DNA of 55,032 nt. It comes from Deltaproteobacteria bacterium (GTDB lineage: Bacteria; Desulfobacterota; Desulfuromonadia; Geobacterales; Pseudopelobacteraceae). Of this stretch, positions 33,565 through 42,004 are shown piece after piece. The notes under the pieces are model-generated. The model ran no database searches. It saw only the letters and a list, made by a program, of their open reading frames with translations, and had not been told where the DNA came from. Position numbers and translations under genes: made by a program. Position 1 is the stretch's first letter. The number at the start of each line of letters is the position of its first letter. Location of the stretch: assembly GCA_021781535.1 (NCBI GenBank), contig JAJXWO010000027.1:1-55032 (forward strand). The letters run 5' to 3'.

Positions 33565-35883
33565 TTATCCTATTACGGCGAGTTCGAGCCGCTTCCCCCA
33601 ACGCCGCAACAATTCATCATACAATGAAACATGCGCCGGATGGTTGAGTTCCGGATCACGTTCCAGCACATCAAATGCTGCCTGACGGGATTTTTCCAGC
33701 AGTGCTGCGTCCCGCAAAATATTTGCTACACGGAAATCAGGCATTCCGGCCTGACGGGTACCAAGAAAATCACCCGGCCCTCTGATTTCCAGGTCAGCCT
33801 CGGCAATCCTGAAACCATCGAAGGTTGACTCCATCACCCGCAAACGCTTTTCACCATCTTCAGACAATTTGCCGGTCGTCATCAGAATACAGTATGACTT
33901 CTCTTTCCCGCGCCCCACCCTGCCCCGCAGCTGATGTAATTGCGAAAGCCCGAAGCGCTCCGCATGCTCAATCACAATAATAGAAGCATTCGGTACGTCT
34001 ATACCAACCTCAATGACAGTGGTCGAAACCAGAATATCAAATTCTCGAGAGGTAAAGGATGCCATTATCACTTCCTTCTCCACCGGACTCAACCTGCCAT
34101 GCAGCAATCCCACCCGCAAACCGGGGAATATGTCTGCTTGCAAATGTTCCGCCATTTGAGTAGCAGCCTTCAGATCAGACTTTTCAGACTCTTCCACCAA
34201 CGGATAAATGACGTAGACCTGCCGCCCCAAGCTCACTTCCGTTCGGATCATATCATAGAGTTGTGCGCGACGTGACTCAAAAAAAATCCGTGTCTCAACC
34301 GGAATTCTGCCCGGAGGCATTTCATCAATTACCGACAGGTCAAGATCTCCGAAGAGCGTCATGGCAAGAGTACGAGGGATCGGGGTGGCAGTCATGACCA
34401 GGATATCGGGATTGCCACCTTTCTTTTTAAGAATACCCCGTTGCAGGACGCCGAAACGGTGCTGTTCATCAATTACGCCCAGGCCGAGATTCGCAAATTC
34501 CACTTTTTCTTGTATAACCGCATGGGTGCCGATAACTATTTGAGCAGAGCCGGTGGCAACACGCTCGAGTGCGTCTTTCTTTGCCTTTCCTTTAAGAGCA
34601 GCAGTCAGAAGTGTTACTTCCAGTCCCATCTGCGCACACCAGTGGTGGACAGTATGCCAGTGCTGCTCAGCCAGAATTTCGGTTGGTGCCATGATGGCCA
34701 CCTGGTATCCATTTTCAACGGCTATCAGTGCCGCCATCAATGCCACGAGGGTTTTCCCGCTCCCGACATCTCCCTGAACGAGACGGTTCATCGGATGCGG
34801 CGCCATCATATCGTTTTTTATCTCCGACAATACTCTCCGTTGGGCAGCTGTCAGCTCAAAAGGGAGCAGGCGGGCCAGCTCTTTGGTATAGCGGTGCGTT
34901 ACCTGAAAAGCGATGCCCACTTCAAGCGCCACCCCGCGTTTTTTGAGAGCAAGCCCCAATTCCCAGTAAAAAAACTCATCAAAAGCCAAAGCATGGTGAG
35001 CATCTGTGGCACCTGCATTAAAGTCGGCAAGGTCCGCGTCGAGAGGCGGTAAATGTACCTGGCCTAATGCCTCACGGAGAGGGGGAAATTCGTCAGGACA
35101 AAGTTTTGGCGGCATGACAGTTGTTATATTCGCCAGAAAGGTATCGACGACTTCACGCATAACCCGGCGCATGGATTTCTGGTGGATACCTTCCGATAAC
35201 GGATAGACCGGCACGATTCGCCCGAAATTAGCCGGATCAGAGTCGAGCAGGGCCTGCAATGTGCCTCCTTCAGGAAGCCACTCGACATCCGGATGATGCA
35301 CTTCACGCTGATACCCGAACTGGGTTACTTCGCCGCTGAAGACGCCGACACGCCCGACCTTCCACGTTCGTTTCATCCAGGTAGCATTGGCATGAAACCA
35401 CTTGCAGGTGATCGTGCCGCTTTCATCTCGCACCACCGCCTCAAAAACACGCCGCCCCCCCTTGGTCGTCGTTGCATCAGCAGACAGTACCGTCCCTGAA
35501 AAAACGGCGCTCTGTCCGGGAGAGAGTAAAGAGATCGGCACCAACCGGCGGCGGTCTTCGTAGCGCAGCGGCAGCAGATAGAGCAAATCTTCAACCGTGC
35601 GAATCTCCCGCTTTTCAAGAAGAGCGGCCAGTTTTGGCCCGATTCCCTTGATATACTGGATGTTGGTTTCCAAATTTTTGCGAGAAATTGCTTCTTTTAA
35701 ATTATTAGTGGAGCCTGGAGTCGTCGTTGCCGCAGATGTAGCAACAGGGCGAACAGGACGCGCAACAAGTTCGCCATTCACCACTTCAACTGCAAGCGAA
35801 TCACCGGTCGCAAGGCCAAGTTTTTTCAAAATATCTGAAGGAATGGCAATTGAATTATTTTCGGAAAGTCTTACTGTAGACAT
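33565..35883 (-). CDS. recG: ATP-dependent DNA helicase RecG with N-terminal AbrB-like domain
   Basis: The product (772 residues) remodels stalled forks and Holliday junctions. RecG landmarks are IKGIGPKLAALLEKREI near residue 75, the OB-fold wedge, VQGDVGSGKTLVALM (Walker A, near 375), VIDEQHRFGV, the MTATPIPRTLAMTLFGDLD block, and the C-terminal VIEVGIDVPNAS and GRVGRGKE motifs. Ahead of these, residues 1-45 read MSTVRLSENNSIAIPSDILK and LGLATGDSLAVEVVNGELV, an AbrB/SpoVT swapped-hairpin-like DNA-binding motif. A Thr/Ser/Pro linker joins it to the helicase. E. coli RecG is 693 residues. The ATG at 35883 is chosen because AGGA is six bases ahead; the ATG at 35889 abuts it. Confidence 0.93.
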   Translation of the reverse strand: MSTVRLSENNSIAIPSDILKKLGLATGDSLAVEVVNGELVARPVRPVATSAATTTPGSTNNLKEAISRKNLETNIQYIKGIGPKLAALLEKREIRTVEDLLYLLPLRYEDRRRLVPISLLSPGQSAVFSGTVLSADATTTKGGRRVFEAVVRDESGTITCKWFHANATWMKRTWKVGRVGVFSGEVTQFGYQREVHHPDVEWLPEGGTLQALLDSDPANFGRIVPVYPLSEGIHQKSMRRVMREVVDTFLANITTVMPPKLCPDEFPPLREALGQVHLPPLDADLADFNAGATDAHHALAFDEFFYWELGLALKKRGVALEVGIAFQVTHRYTKELARLLPFELTAAQRRVLSEIKNDMMAPHPMNRLVQGDVGSGKTLVALMAALIAVENGYQVAIMAPTEILAEQHWHTVHHWCAQMGLEVTLLTAALKGKAKKDALERVATGSAQIVIGTHAVIQEKVEFANLGLGVIDEQHRFGVLQRGILKKKGGNPDILVMTATPIPRTLAMTLFGDLDLSVIDEMPPGRIPVETRIFFESRRAQLYDMIRTEVSLGRQVYVIYPLVEESEKSDLKAATQMAEHLQADIFPGLRVGLLHGRLSPVEKEVIMASFTSREFDILVSTTVIEVGIDVPNASIIVIEHAERFGLSQLHQLRGRVGRGKEKSYCILMTTGKLSEDGEKRLRVMESTFDGFRIAEADLEIRGPGDFLGTRQAGMPDFRVANILRDAALLEKSRQAAFDVLERDPELNHPAHVSLYDELLRRWGKRLELAVIG

Positions 35884-36039
35884 GCACATTCCTGCAGTGG
35901 GACGAAGTGGAATTCAAGTGGCAAACATAATATTCTTTGTCATGCATTGTCTACTTAATTTCGCCCTGTATCATTGACAAGAGCTTGCTCAGCAGGCATA
36001 TCTGGGTAAAATAAATATACCCACCCCAAAGGAATTGTC

Positions 36040-36834
36040 ATGAACCCACCCTACACATTTGAACAACTTATCGGCATTATGAGAAAGCTGCGCGCCCCGG
36101 GCGGTTGCCCCTGGGATGCTGAACAGACCCATGAGAGCCTTACCCGCTATCTGCTGGAGGAAACCTACGAAGTTATAGAAGCTATCGATGAAAAATCTTC
36201 ACAGCATCTTAAAGAAGAGCTGGGCGATTTACTTCTTCAGCCGGTTTTTCACGCCGCCATTGCAGAAGAGTCGGGTGACTTCACCATAGATGATATCATC
36301 AATACACTTTGTGAAAAATTGATCCGCCGTCATCCCCATGTTTTCGGCGATTTTGAGATTAAGGACAGCAACCAGCAGATTGAAAACTGGGAGAAGATAA
36401 AACGGCTGGAAAAGGGCAATGAACGACCATCAGCTCTTTCTGGTGTTCCTGATCACCTTCCTGCTCTTATGAAAGCTCATAAAATAAGCGAAAAGGCCTC
36501 GCGGGTCGGCTTTGACTGGGAGCATGCCGATCAGGTTTTTGCAAAGGTTATGGAGGAACTGCATGAATTTGAGGAGGCATGGGCAGGTGGAAACCCGTCA
36601 CGGATGGAAGACGAGTTAGGTGATCTACTGTTTGCCATTGCAAATCTGGGGAGATTCTTATCACTCAATCCGGAAGAGGCTCTTCGAAAAACCATAACTC
36701 GTTTTCAAAAACGCTTCAGTTACGTCGAATCAGAGTTACTTCGTCAGGGAGTGCAGATGCAGAATGCCACTCTGGAAGATATGGACACGTTATGGGAACA
36801 GGCAAAGCACGCCGAACATGATAACATTTCTTAA
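36040..36834 (+). CDS. mazG: Nucleoside triphosphate pyrophosphohydrolase MazG
   Basis: The product (264 residues) hydrolyses nucleoside triphosphates to monophosphates and pyrophosphate, with a house-cleaning role and links to ppGpp metabolism. RAPGGCPWDAEQTHESL opens the first MazG domain. The metal-binding acidic cluster is EETYEVIEAID, followed by EELGDLLLQPVFHA. The second domain carries EELHEFEEA and MEDELGDLLFAIANL. The start has GGAATTG upstream. It diverges from recG. The other strand carries spoT about 5 kb away, but there is no operon link. Confidence 0.95.
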   Translation: MNPPYTFEQLIGIMRKLRAPGGCPWDAEQTHESLTRYLLEETYEVIEAIDEKSSQHLKEELGDLLLQPVFHAAIAEESGDFTIDDIINTLCEKLIRRHPHVFGDFEIKDSNQQIENWEKIKRLEKGNERPSALSGVPDHLPALMKAHKISEKASRVGFDWEHADQVFAKVMEELHEFEEAWAGGNPSRMEDELGDLLFAIANLGRFLSLNPEEALRKTITRFQKRFSYVESELLRQGVQMQNATLEDMDTLWEQAKHAEHDNIS

Positions 36835-36875
36835 TTAGTTTGAACGAAGTAACTGTTTTTACTGAAGTGTTATTT

Positions 36876-36909
36876 TTATCCACAAAAAATGTGGATAACT
36901 TGTGGAAAA
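36876..36909. promoter_or_regulatory. Cluster of three DnaA-box-like sequences
   Basis: TTATCCACA (36876-36884) and TGTGGATAA (36890-36898) are perfect DnaA boxes in opposite orientation, separated by five A. TGTGGAAAA (36901-36909) is a third, one-mismatch box. AT-rich sequence follows to about 37075. The two perfect boxes also make a 9-bp hairpin, so a weak mazG terminator is an alternative reading. Confidence 0.5.
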
Positions 36910-37071
36910 TGATGTTAACGGAAGACAAAAGTCATATTTTTGCAAGAGTTTTATCTGAAATGCTGTTTTTTTATACAACGAGATTTACTTTATTTTCCAG
37001 TCAGTTACAAGCGCATGCAGTAACGATGGTGGTTTACACTGTCAAGCATTTATATCGAGATAATTATTTTT

Positions 37072-37620
37072 TTACCGAAGCGGCATCCTGTGCATAAGTA
37101 ACTGTTTTTTATCCGCCAATAATCCTTTGAATTCAACACGTTCCATCTTTAGAAGTAGCATTTTTGTGTTTTTACCGCCTGGAGCTGAAAATCCTGTCAG
37201 ACGGCCGTCGGACGCTATAACACGATGACAGGGTATAATAATCGGGATCGGATTAACAGCCAACGCCCCCCCTACGGCCCTGGCCGCACGCGGTGAACCG
37301 CACAAGCTTGCAATCTGGCCATAACTGCAGATTTCGCCATAGGAAATGTTTCTGACTACATCGAGGACGCGATGACAAAACGGAGGCAGCGCGTCGAGTA
37401 TCACCGGCACGTCAACAAAATCAATACGCTCACCTGAAAAATATCTCTGAAGCAGCTCAGCGACGTGAACGGTTAGTTCAGACGGTTCCAGTCCTGGCAG
37501 CACTCCATGGCACGCTGGTTCAGAACAGCTCAGATCCGGGATTTCAACTTTTACCACCCCTTGTTCAGTAGCATACACGCTACCAGCCCCATAACTGGTC
37601 ATATAATTCGAGCGGTACAT
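37072..37620 (-). CDS. ogt: Methylated-DNA-[protein]-cysteine S-methyltransferase
   Basis: The product (182 residues) removes alkyl groups from O6-alkylguanine by transfer to its own cysteine. The active site is IIIPCHRVI near residue 130. ISYGEICSYGQIASLCGSPRAARAVGGAL is the helix-turn-helix with the arginine finger. An N-terminal ribonuclease-like domain occupies residues 1-85. The start is 6 bp after murJ, making it the last gene of the run ydcF-like, thrC, murJ, ogt. Confidence 0.93.
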   Translation of the reverse strand: MYRSNYMTSYGAGSVYATEQGVVKVEIPDLSCSEPACHGVLPGLEPSELTVHVAELLQRYFSGERIDFVDVPVILDALPPFCHRVLDVVRNISYGEICSYGQIASLCGSPRAARAVGGALAVNPIPIIIPCHRVIASDGRLTGFSAPGGKNTKMLLLKMERVEFKGLLADKKQLLMHRMPLR

Positions 37621-37626
37621 TGTTAC

Positions 37627-39195
37627 CTATCCTTTCTTCAGCTTCCTGCGGAGCAGTGAGACCGCTTCAAGCGCTTCTTCTGAGCGTAAAAGCTTCACTG
37701 TCAGCAGATATATGACACTTCCGCAGATAATGGAACCACCCAGCACAGAAGCTTTCATTATTTTATGGCCTGTTTGTGACCAGTCGGTAAATGAGCAGCC
37801 ATACCAGACGGCAGCCGCCATCGGAAGCGAAGCTGCGCCCGATTTCATTGCGGTCACCATGATGCTGCTCCCACCAAAAGAGCCAATCTTGCGCCTGAGA
37901 AGCCAGAGTAACATCAGCATGTTGCAAAACGCTGAAAGTGTCGTTGCGAGAGCCAAACCGCCATGCTTGAGAGGACCCATGAGGGCAAGGCTCAAGCAAA
38001 GGTTGATGAGAAAGGTTATAAGCGCAGTATATACTGGGGTTTTTGTATCCTTCAGTGCATAAAAAACCGGCGCCAGCACTCGCGTTAGTGCAACAAATGA
38101 AAGGCCCAATGAATAATACAGCAGCGCCGAGGCAGCATTGACAACCGTTTTATAATCAAACGCCCCCCCCATGAATATCAGGCTGAAAATCGGTATTGAA
38201 CAGATCATCAAGCCGGCCATGGCAGGAATGGTAATAAAGAGCATCAAGCGCACTCCAAAAGAGAGCGAGTTTTTCATACCGGTAACATCTCCGACCGCCG
38301 CCTGTCTGCTCATCGATGGCAGGACAGCCTGCGCTACCGATGCCGTAAAAATACCCTGGGGAAATTCGAACAACCGCTGGGCATAATAGAGGTATGAAAT
38401 GCTCCCCTGAGGCAGCAGGGAAGCCAGGATAGCGCTAACAGTTATATTCAGATAGTAGACACCTACCCCAAAGACTGACGGCAGCATCAGCAAAGCGATA
38501 CTGCGGACTTCAGGGGAGCCGAAGTTTAAATTGGGCGTGAGAGGAAACCCTTTGCTCCAGAGGATCGGCAGTTGCATGATCAGTTGCATACAACCGCCGA
38601 TCAGCACTCCGACCGCCAGAGCAGTAATGGGGGCTTCAAAGAATCCACGCAGACAGAGGGCAGCCAGAATCATCGATATATTTAAAAATACCGTCGATAT
38701 CGCAGGCATGAAGAAGTGCCGCAGGGTATTAAGGATGCCCATACAGAGGGCTACCAGACTGATAAAGAAGATGTAGGGAAACATCAGCCGGTTAAGCAGA
38801 ATGGCGAGTTCGTATTTTCCCGGCGTGGCCTTGAAACCGGGGAACATGAGACCAACAATAACCGGAGAGAAAAGAATTCCGGCCAGAGTAATAATCGCCA
38901 TGATAATTGTAAGCAGAGTGAAGCAAATATTGGCAAGTTCACGGGCCTTCTCGTCTCCCCGATGCGCAAGGGTTGCTGAAAAGGTCGGAACAAAGGCGGC
39001 AGTCAACGCACCTTCGGCAAAAAAACGCCGCAGCATATTAGGAATCTGAAACGCTGCAAAAAAGGCATCCGTGGCCAGACCTGCGCCAAACAGGCGCGAC
39101 ACCACCATATCCCGGACCATGCCCATAATACGCGACAGCATCGTGGCACTGCCAAGAATACCGGCAGCCCGGGCTATATTCTTTTTTTCTGACAT
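37627..39195 (-). CDS. murJ: Lipid II flippase MurJ (MviN)
   Basis: The product (522 residues) has about 14 membrane helices of the MOP superfamily. It begins with the basic KKNIARAAGILGSATMLSRI segment, and conserved loops include FGAGLATDAFFAAFQIPNMLRRFFAEGAL with the essential arginines. It flips lipid II, the peptidoglycan precursor, across the inner membrane. The product is full length and the reading frame is clean. It is 11 bp downstream of thrC and 6 bp upstream of ogt, an ordinary housekeeping placement. Confidence 0.95.
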   Translation of the reverse strand: MSEKKNIARAAGILGSATMLSRIMGMVRDMVVSRLFGAGLATDAFFAAFQIPNMLRRFFAEGALTAAFVPTFSATLAHRGDEKARELANICFTLLTIIMAIITLAGILFSPVIVGLMFPGFKATPGKYELAILLNRLMFPYIFFISLVALCMGILNTLRHFFMPAISTVFLNISMILAALCLRGFFEAPITALAVGVLIGGCMQLIMQLPILWSKGFPLTPNLNFGSPEVRSIALLMLPSVFGVGVYYLNITVSAILASLLPQGSISYLYYAQRLFEFPQGIFTASVAQAVLPSMSRQAAVGDVTGMKNSLSFGVRLMLFITIPAMAGLMICSIPIFSLIFMGGAFDYKTVVNAASALLYYSLGLSFVALTRVLAPVFYALKDTKTPVYTALITFLINLCLSLALMGPLKHGGLALATTLSAFCNMLMLLWLLRRKIGSFGGSSIMVTAMKSGAASLPMAAAVWYGCSFTDWSQTGHKIMKASVLGGSIICGSVIYLLTVKLLRSEEALEAVSLLRRKLKKG

Positions 39196-39206
39196 AGCGA
39201 GGGCAG

Positions 39207-40592
39207 TTAGCTTATGTGCGCAACAAGAAATTCACGAACTTTGCCTAAATCAGCATCCATGATCTCGCACCGGGTAGGTTTGCCATATAATTCTTTGACG
39301 GATTCGGGTGCCGGCACCTTGAATCCGAGTGCCTGTTCCACGGTTTCGCTAAATTTGGCAGGATGAGCGGTGGCAAGACAGACTCTGGCAGAATCAGAAG
39401 GTAACAGGTCAAGAGCGGCTTTGACACCGACTGCGGTATGAGGGTCGAGCAGGTAGCCAGTGTCTGAATAAAAATCACGGATTGTCTGAAGCGTGGCATC
39501 TTGATTAATCGAAGCAGAACAAAAGTCCTCACGAACCAACGCCATTTCATCTGGACTGCATGAAATGCGGCCATACTCTTTCAGCTCGGTAAACGCTTCT
39601 TTAACACGGCCGGCATCTTCAGCAAACAGATGGAACAGGTAACGCTCAAAATTGGAAGCGATCTGGATATCCATGGAAGGAGACACAGTTGCAACAACCC
39701 CTCCCAGAGAGTAATCAGATGCATTTATGAAGCGGGTTAGAATATTATTTTCATTGGTTGCCAGTAAAAGTTTGCCGATAGGTAATCCCATTCTTTTTGC
39801 CACGTAACCGGCAAAAATGTCGCCAAAGTTTCCGGTAGGTACCGAAAAATTAACCGGAGCAGCTGTTTCATCCGTAACTCGAAACCACGCGTAGAAATAA
39901 TACACCACCTGTGCGAGCACTCGTGCCCAATTGATTGAATTGACTGCACCCAAGGAATATTTTTCCTTGAATTTCAGATCACCAAAGATTTCTTTTACCA
40001 TATCCTGACAATCATCAAAGGTGCCGCGCACCGCTATATTATGTACGTTGGCATCGGTAACAGACGTCATCTGCAGTGCTTGAACTTTTGAGGTTTTTCC
40101 GTGAGGATGGAGGATAAATATTGATATCCCCTTTTTCCCGCGCACACCATGAATGGCGGCACTTCCGGTATCACCCGAAGTAGCGCCGATGATGTTCAAC
40201 GTCTGCTTACGTTCAGCAAGTATATATTCAAACAGATTGCCGAGAAACTGTAGTGCAACATCCTTGAAGGCCAGAGTTACGCCGTGAAAAAGCTCAAGAA
40301 TATAGACTCCGTTCTGTCTGACCAGCGGCGTGACGTCAGGATGGTTAAAACCGGCATAAGAATGATTGATCAGGCTTTTCAGATCAGTGGCAGGAATATC
40401 ATCAGCGTAGCGGGATATAACTTCAAAAGCCAGTTCTGGATAGGTAAGCTTACGCCAGGATTCAAGCTGCTCGCCGGAAACAACAGGATAGGATTGCGGG
40501 AGAAGCAGGCCTCCATCCGAGGCCAACCCCATCATGACGGCATCTTTAAAGGAAATGGGGCTGATGCCGCCACGGGTGCTGATATAACGCAT
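39207..40592 (-). CDS. thrC: Threonine synthase
   Basis: The product (461 residues) converts O-phosphohomoserine to threonine with pyridoxal phosphate. The N-terminal MRYISTRGG and ASDGGLLLPQSYP segments are family-typical. The PLP lysine is in LAFKDVALQFLGN near residue 110. The phosphate loop GATSGDTGSAAIHG is near residue 155, and NSINWARVLAQ-VYYFYAW marks the catalytic domain. Length matches the long bacterial subgroup. It heads thrC-murJ-ogt, 69 bp after the DUF218 gene. No leader peptide or attenuator is apparent. Confidence 0.95.
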   Translation of the reverse strand: MRYISTRGGISPISFKDAVMMGLASDGGLLLPQSYPVVSGEQLESWRKLTYPELAFEVISRYADDIPATDLKSLINHSYAGFNHPDVTPLVRQNGVYILELFHGVTLAFKDVALQFLGNLFEYILAERKQTLNIIGATSGDTGSAAIHGVRGKKGISIFILHPHGKTSKVQALQMTSVTDANVHNIAVRGTFDDCQDMVKEIFGDLKFKEKYSLGAVNSINWARVLAQVVYYFYAWFRVTDETAAPVNFSVPTGNFGDIFAGYVAKRMGLPIGKLLLATNENNILTRFINASDYSLGGVVATVSPSMDIQIASNFERYLFHLFAEDAGRVKEAFTELKEYGRISCSPDEMALVREDFCSASINQDATLQTIRDFYSDTGYLLDPHTAVGVKAALDLLPSDSARVCLATAHPAKFSETVEQALGFKVPAPESVKELYGKPTRCEIMDADLGKVREFLVAHIS

Positions 40593-40661
40593 GATGATAC
40601 CCTTTCATTCGTAAAATTTAGTCAGGACTATAACAGATGAAGATAAAATATGAAAGAGGCG

Positions 40662-41288
40662 TCACCCTCCTGAAACCGCTGGTATCACACTGTCCCGAAG
40701 CTCTCCCGGTGCAAGAATAAAAAACAGCCGAAACATGCAGTATTTATAAAATTCACGAAATAACAACTGAAAACTGCCGCCATGGCTCCACCATGATTCT
40801 TTCAGGTTCACTGAATCGACGGGATACGGAATTATAGATATGTCTGCGGGAAGAGAATTGCGAAACAGTATGGAAGCACGTTTGAGATGATAGCGCGAAG
40901 TGAGCAGAAGGACTGAGCGAACGCCGCTGCGTAGAATCAGGTCTCGTCCGTAGATAGAGTTTTCAAGGGTATTACGGGAAGACTTTTCGAGAACAACGTT
41001 ATCGGCGGAAGGATCGCCAGGTTTCGGGCGGTACAGGTCACTTTTTCTGACTGAAGGGTCGACACCTACAAAAAACAGATATTTTGCTCGTGACTCACGA
41101 AAAAGCCGTATCCCCTCCTCTACACGCCCCTTACCGCCGGTTAAAACAACTATTGCATCCGTTTTATGAGTGCTCTGTCGATATGAAAAGGTTTTATAGG
41201 TAAAATCAATAAAAAGTGCCGTTATAACAACCACCCCAATGATGCCGAGTGTAAAGAATGTCTTGATGATATTCATTGAGTGCCCCAT
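40662..41288 (-). CDS. YdcF/SanA-like DUF218 membrane protein
   Basis: This 208-residue protein has one N-terminal membrane helix (about residues 8-28) and a DUF218 domain. Family motifs are TDAIVVLTGGKGRVEEGIRLF, EKSSRNTLENSIYGRD (the conserved S-x-N-T-x-E-N), VLLLTSRYHLKRASILF, and a late WWSHGGSFQLLFREFYKY. DUF218 proteins such as SanA, YdcF and ElyC influence envelope integrity and lipid carrier use; the enzymatic reaction is not settled. The start could be 41288 or 41276; neither has a good ribosome site. Confidence 0.85.
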   Translation of the reverse strand: MGHSMNIIKTFFTLGIIGVVVITALFIDFTYKTFSYRQSTHKTDAIVVLTGGKGRVEEGIRLFRESRAKYLFFVGVDPSVRKSDLYRPKPGDPSADNVVLEKSSRNTLENSIYGRDLILRSGVRSVLLLTSRYHLKRASILFRNSLPADISIIPYPVDSVNLKESWWSHGGSFQLLFREFYKYCMFRLFFILAPGELRDSVIPAVSGG

Positions 41289-41356
41289 ATTTTTCTTGCA
41301 ACAACCACGTCAGTCTGCTATAAAATTTTTTTCAGCAATCAACGGAGGACAACAAT

Positions 41357-41551
41357 ATGTCAAGAAAATGTGAAATTTGTGGAAAAGGCCCCAGCTTTGG
41401 AAATAACGTCAGCCATGCAAACAATAAAACCCGTACGGTATGGTACCCGAATCTCCAGAAGATAAAAGCTGTCAAAAGCAATGGCAGTATATCTACCGTG
41501 AAAGTATGTACCCGTTGTATCCGTTCAGGGTTCGTTACCAAATCCCTCTAA
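41357..41551 (+). CDS. rpmB: 50S ribosomal protein L28
   Basis: This 64-residue ribosomal protein begins [20 protein letters not shown], and SNG and VCTRCIRSG lie near the end. The paired CxxC motifs (CEIC and CTRC) mark the zinc-binding form of L28. GGAGG lies upstream of the ATG. It stands alone between two minus-strand genes and has its own terminator. Confidence 0.97.
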   Translation: MSRKCEICGKGPSFGNNVSHANNKTRTVWYPNLQKIKAVKSNGSISTVKVCTRCIRSGFVTKSL

Positions 41552-41580
41552 TCAAGTAACCAAATCAAGCTGTTTCATGC

Positions 41581-41611
41581 AGCCGCACCCTCAAGGGATG
41601 CGGCTTTTTTT
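41581..41611 (+). terminator. Terminator of rpmB
   Basis: AGCCGCA (41581-41587) pairs with TGCGGCT (41599-41605), extended by CCC/GGG, followed by seven T. It lies 30 bp after the stop. Confidence 0.9.
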
Positions 41612-41623
41612 CGTTGTTACGTT

Positions 41624-42004
41624 TTATAGAGCAACAACTACTTCTATCTCGAGTAATGCCCCTCGAGGAAGTGAATGTACGGCAACCGTCGAACGGGCCG
41701 GCTTATGTTGTGGAAAATAACCGCCATAGACTTCATTAACTGCAGCAAAATCAGCCATATCGACTAGATAAATCGTTGTTTTCAGTACATCGTTAAAATC
41801 CGCCTCGGCAGCGGACAATACAGCTGTGATGTTATCCATCACCTGCTCAGCCTGACGGGTTATATTTCCTTTCACCAACTCACCGGTGAGTGGATCAAGC
41901 GGTATTTGCCCGGAACAAAACAACATATTCCCGCATTTTACCGCCTGTGAATATGGCCCGATAGCAGCCGGAGCTTTGTCGGTTGACACGATTTCCAGTT
42001 TCAT
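41624..42004 (-). CDS. ridA: RidA family reactive imine deaminase
   Basis: This 126-residue protein carries GPYSQAV near residue 17, FCSGQIPLDP, and a C-terminal ARSTVAVHSLPRGALLEIEVVA with the substrate-binding arginine. RidA hydrolyses 2-aminoacrylate and related imines from threonine and serine dehydratase reactions, protecting PLP enzymes. It begins inside the last codons of spoT (ATGA overlap), so its expression is tied to that gene, an arrangement common in Geobacter-like genomes. Confidence 0.94.
   Translation of the reverse strand: MKLEIVSTDKAPAAIGPYSQAVKCGNMLFCSGQIPLDPLTGELVKGNITRQAEQVMDNITAVLSAAEADFNDVLKTTIYLVDMADFAAVNEVYGGYFPQHKPARSTVAVHSLPRGALLEIEVVVAL

Noticed and set aside
36840..37097. 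85-codon open frame across the DnaA-box region
   Set aside because: No ribosome site, overlaps the 3' end of ogt, and its sequence is a read-through of AT-rich DNA.
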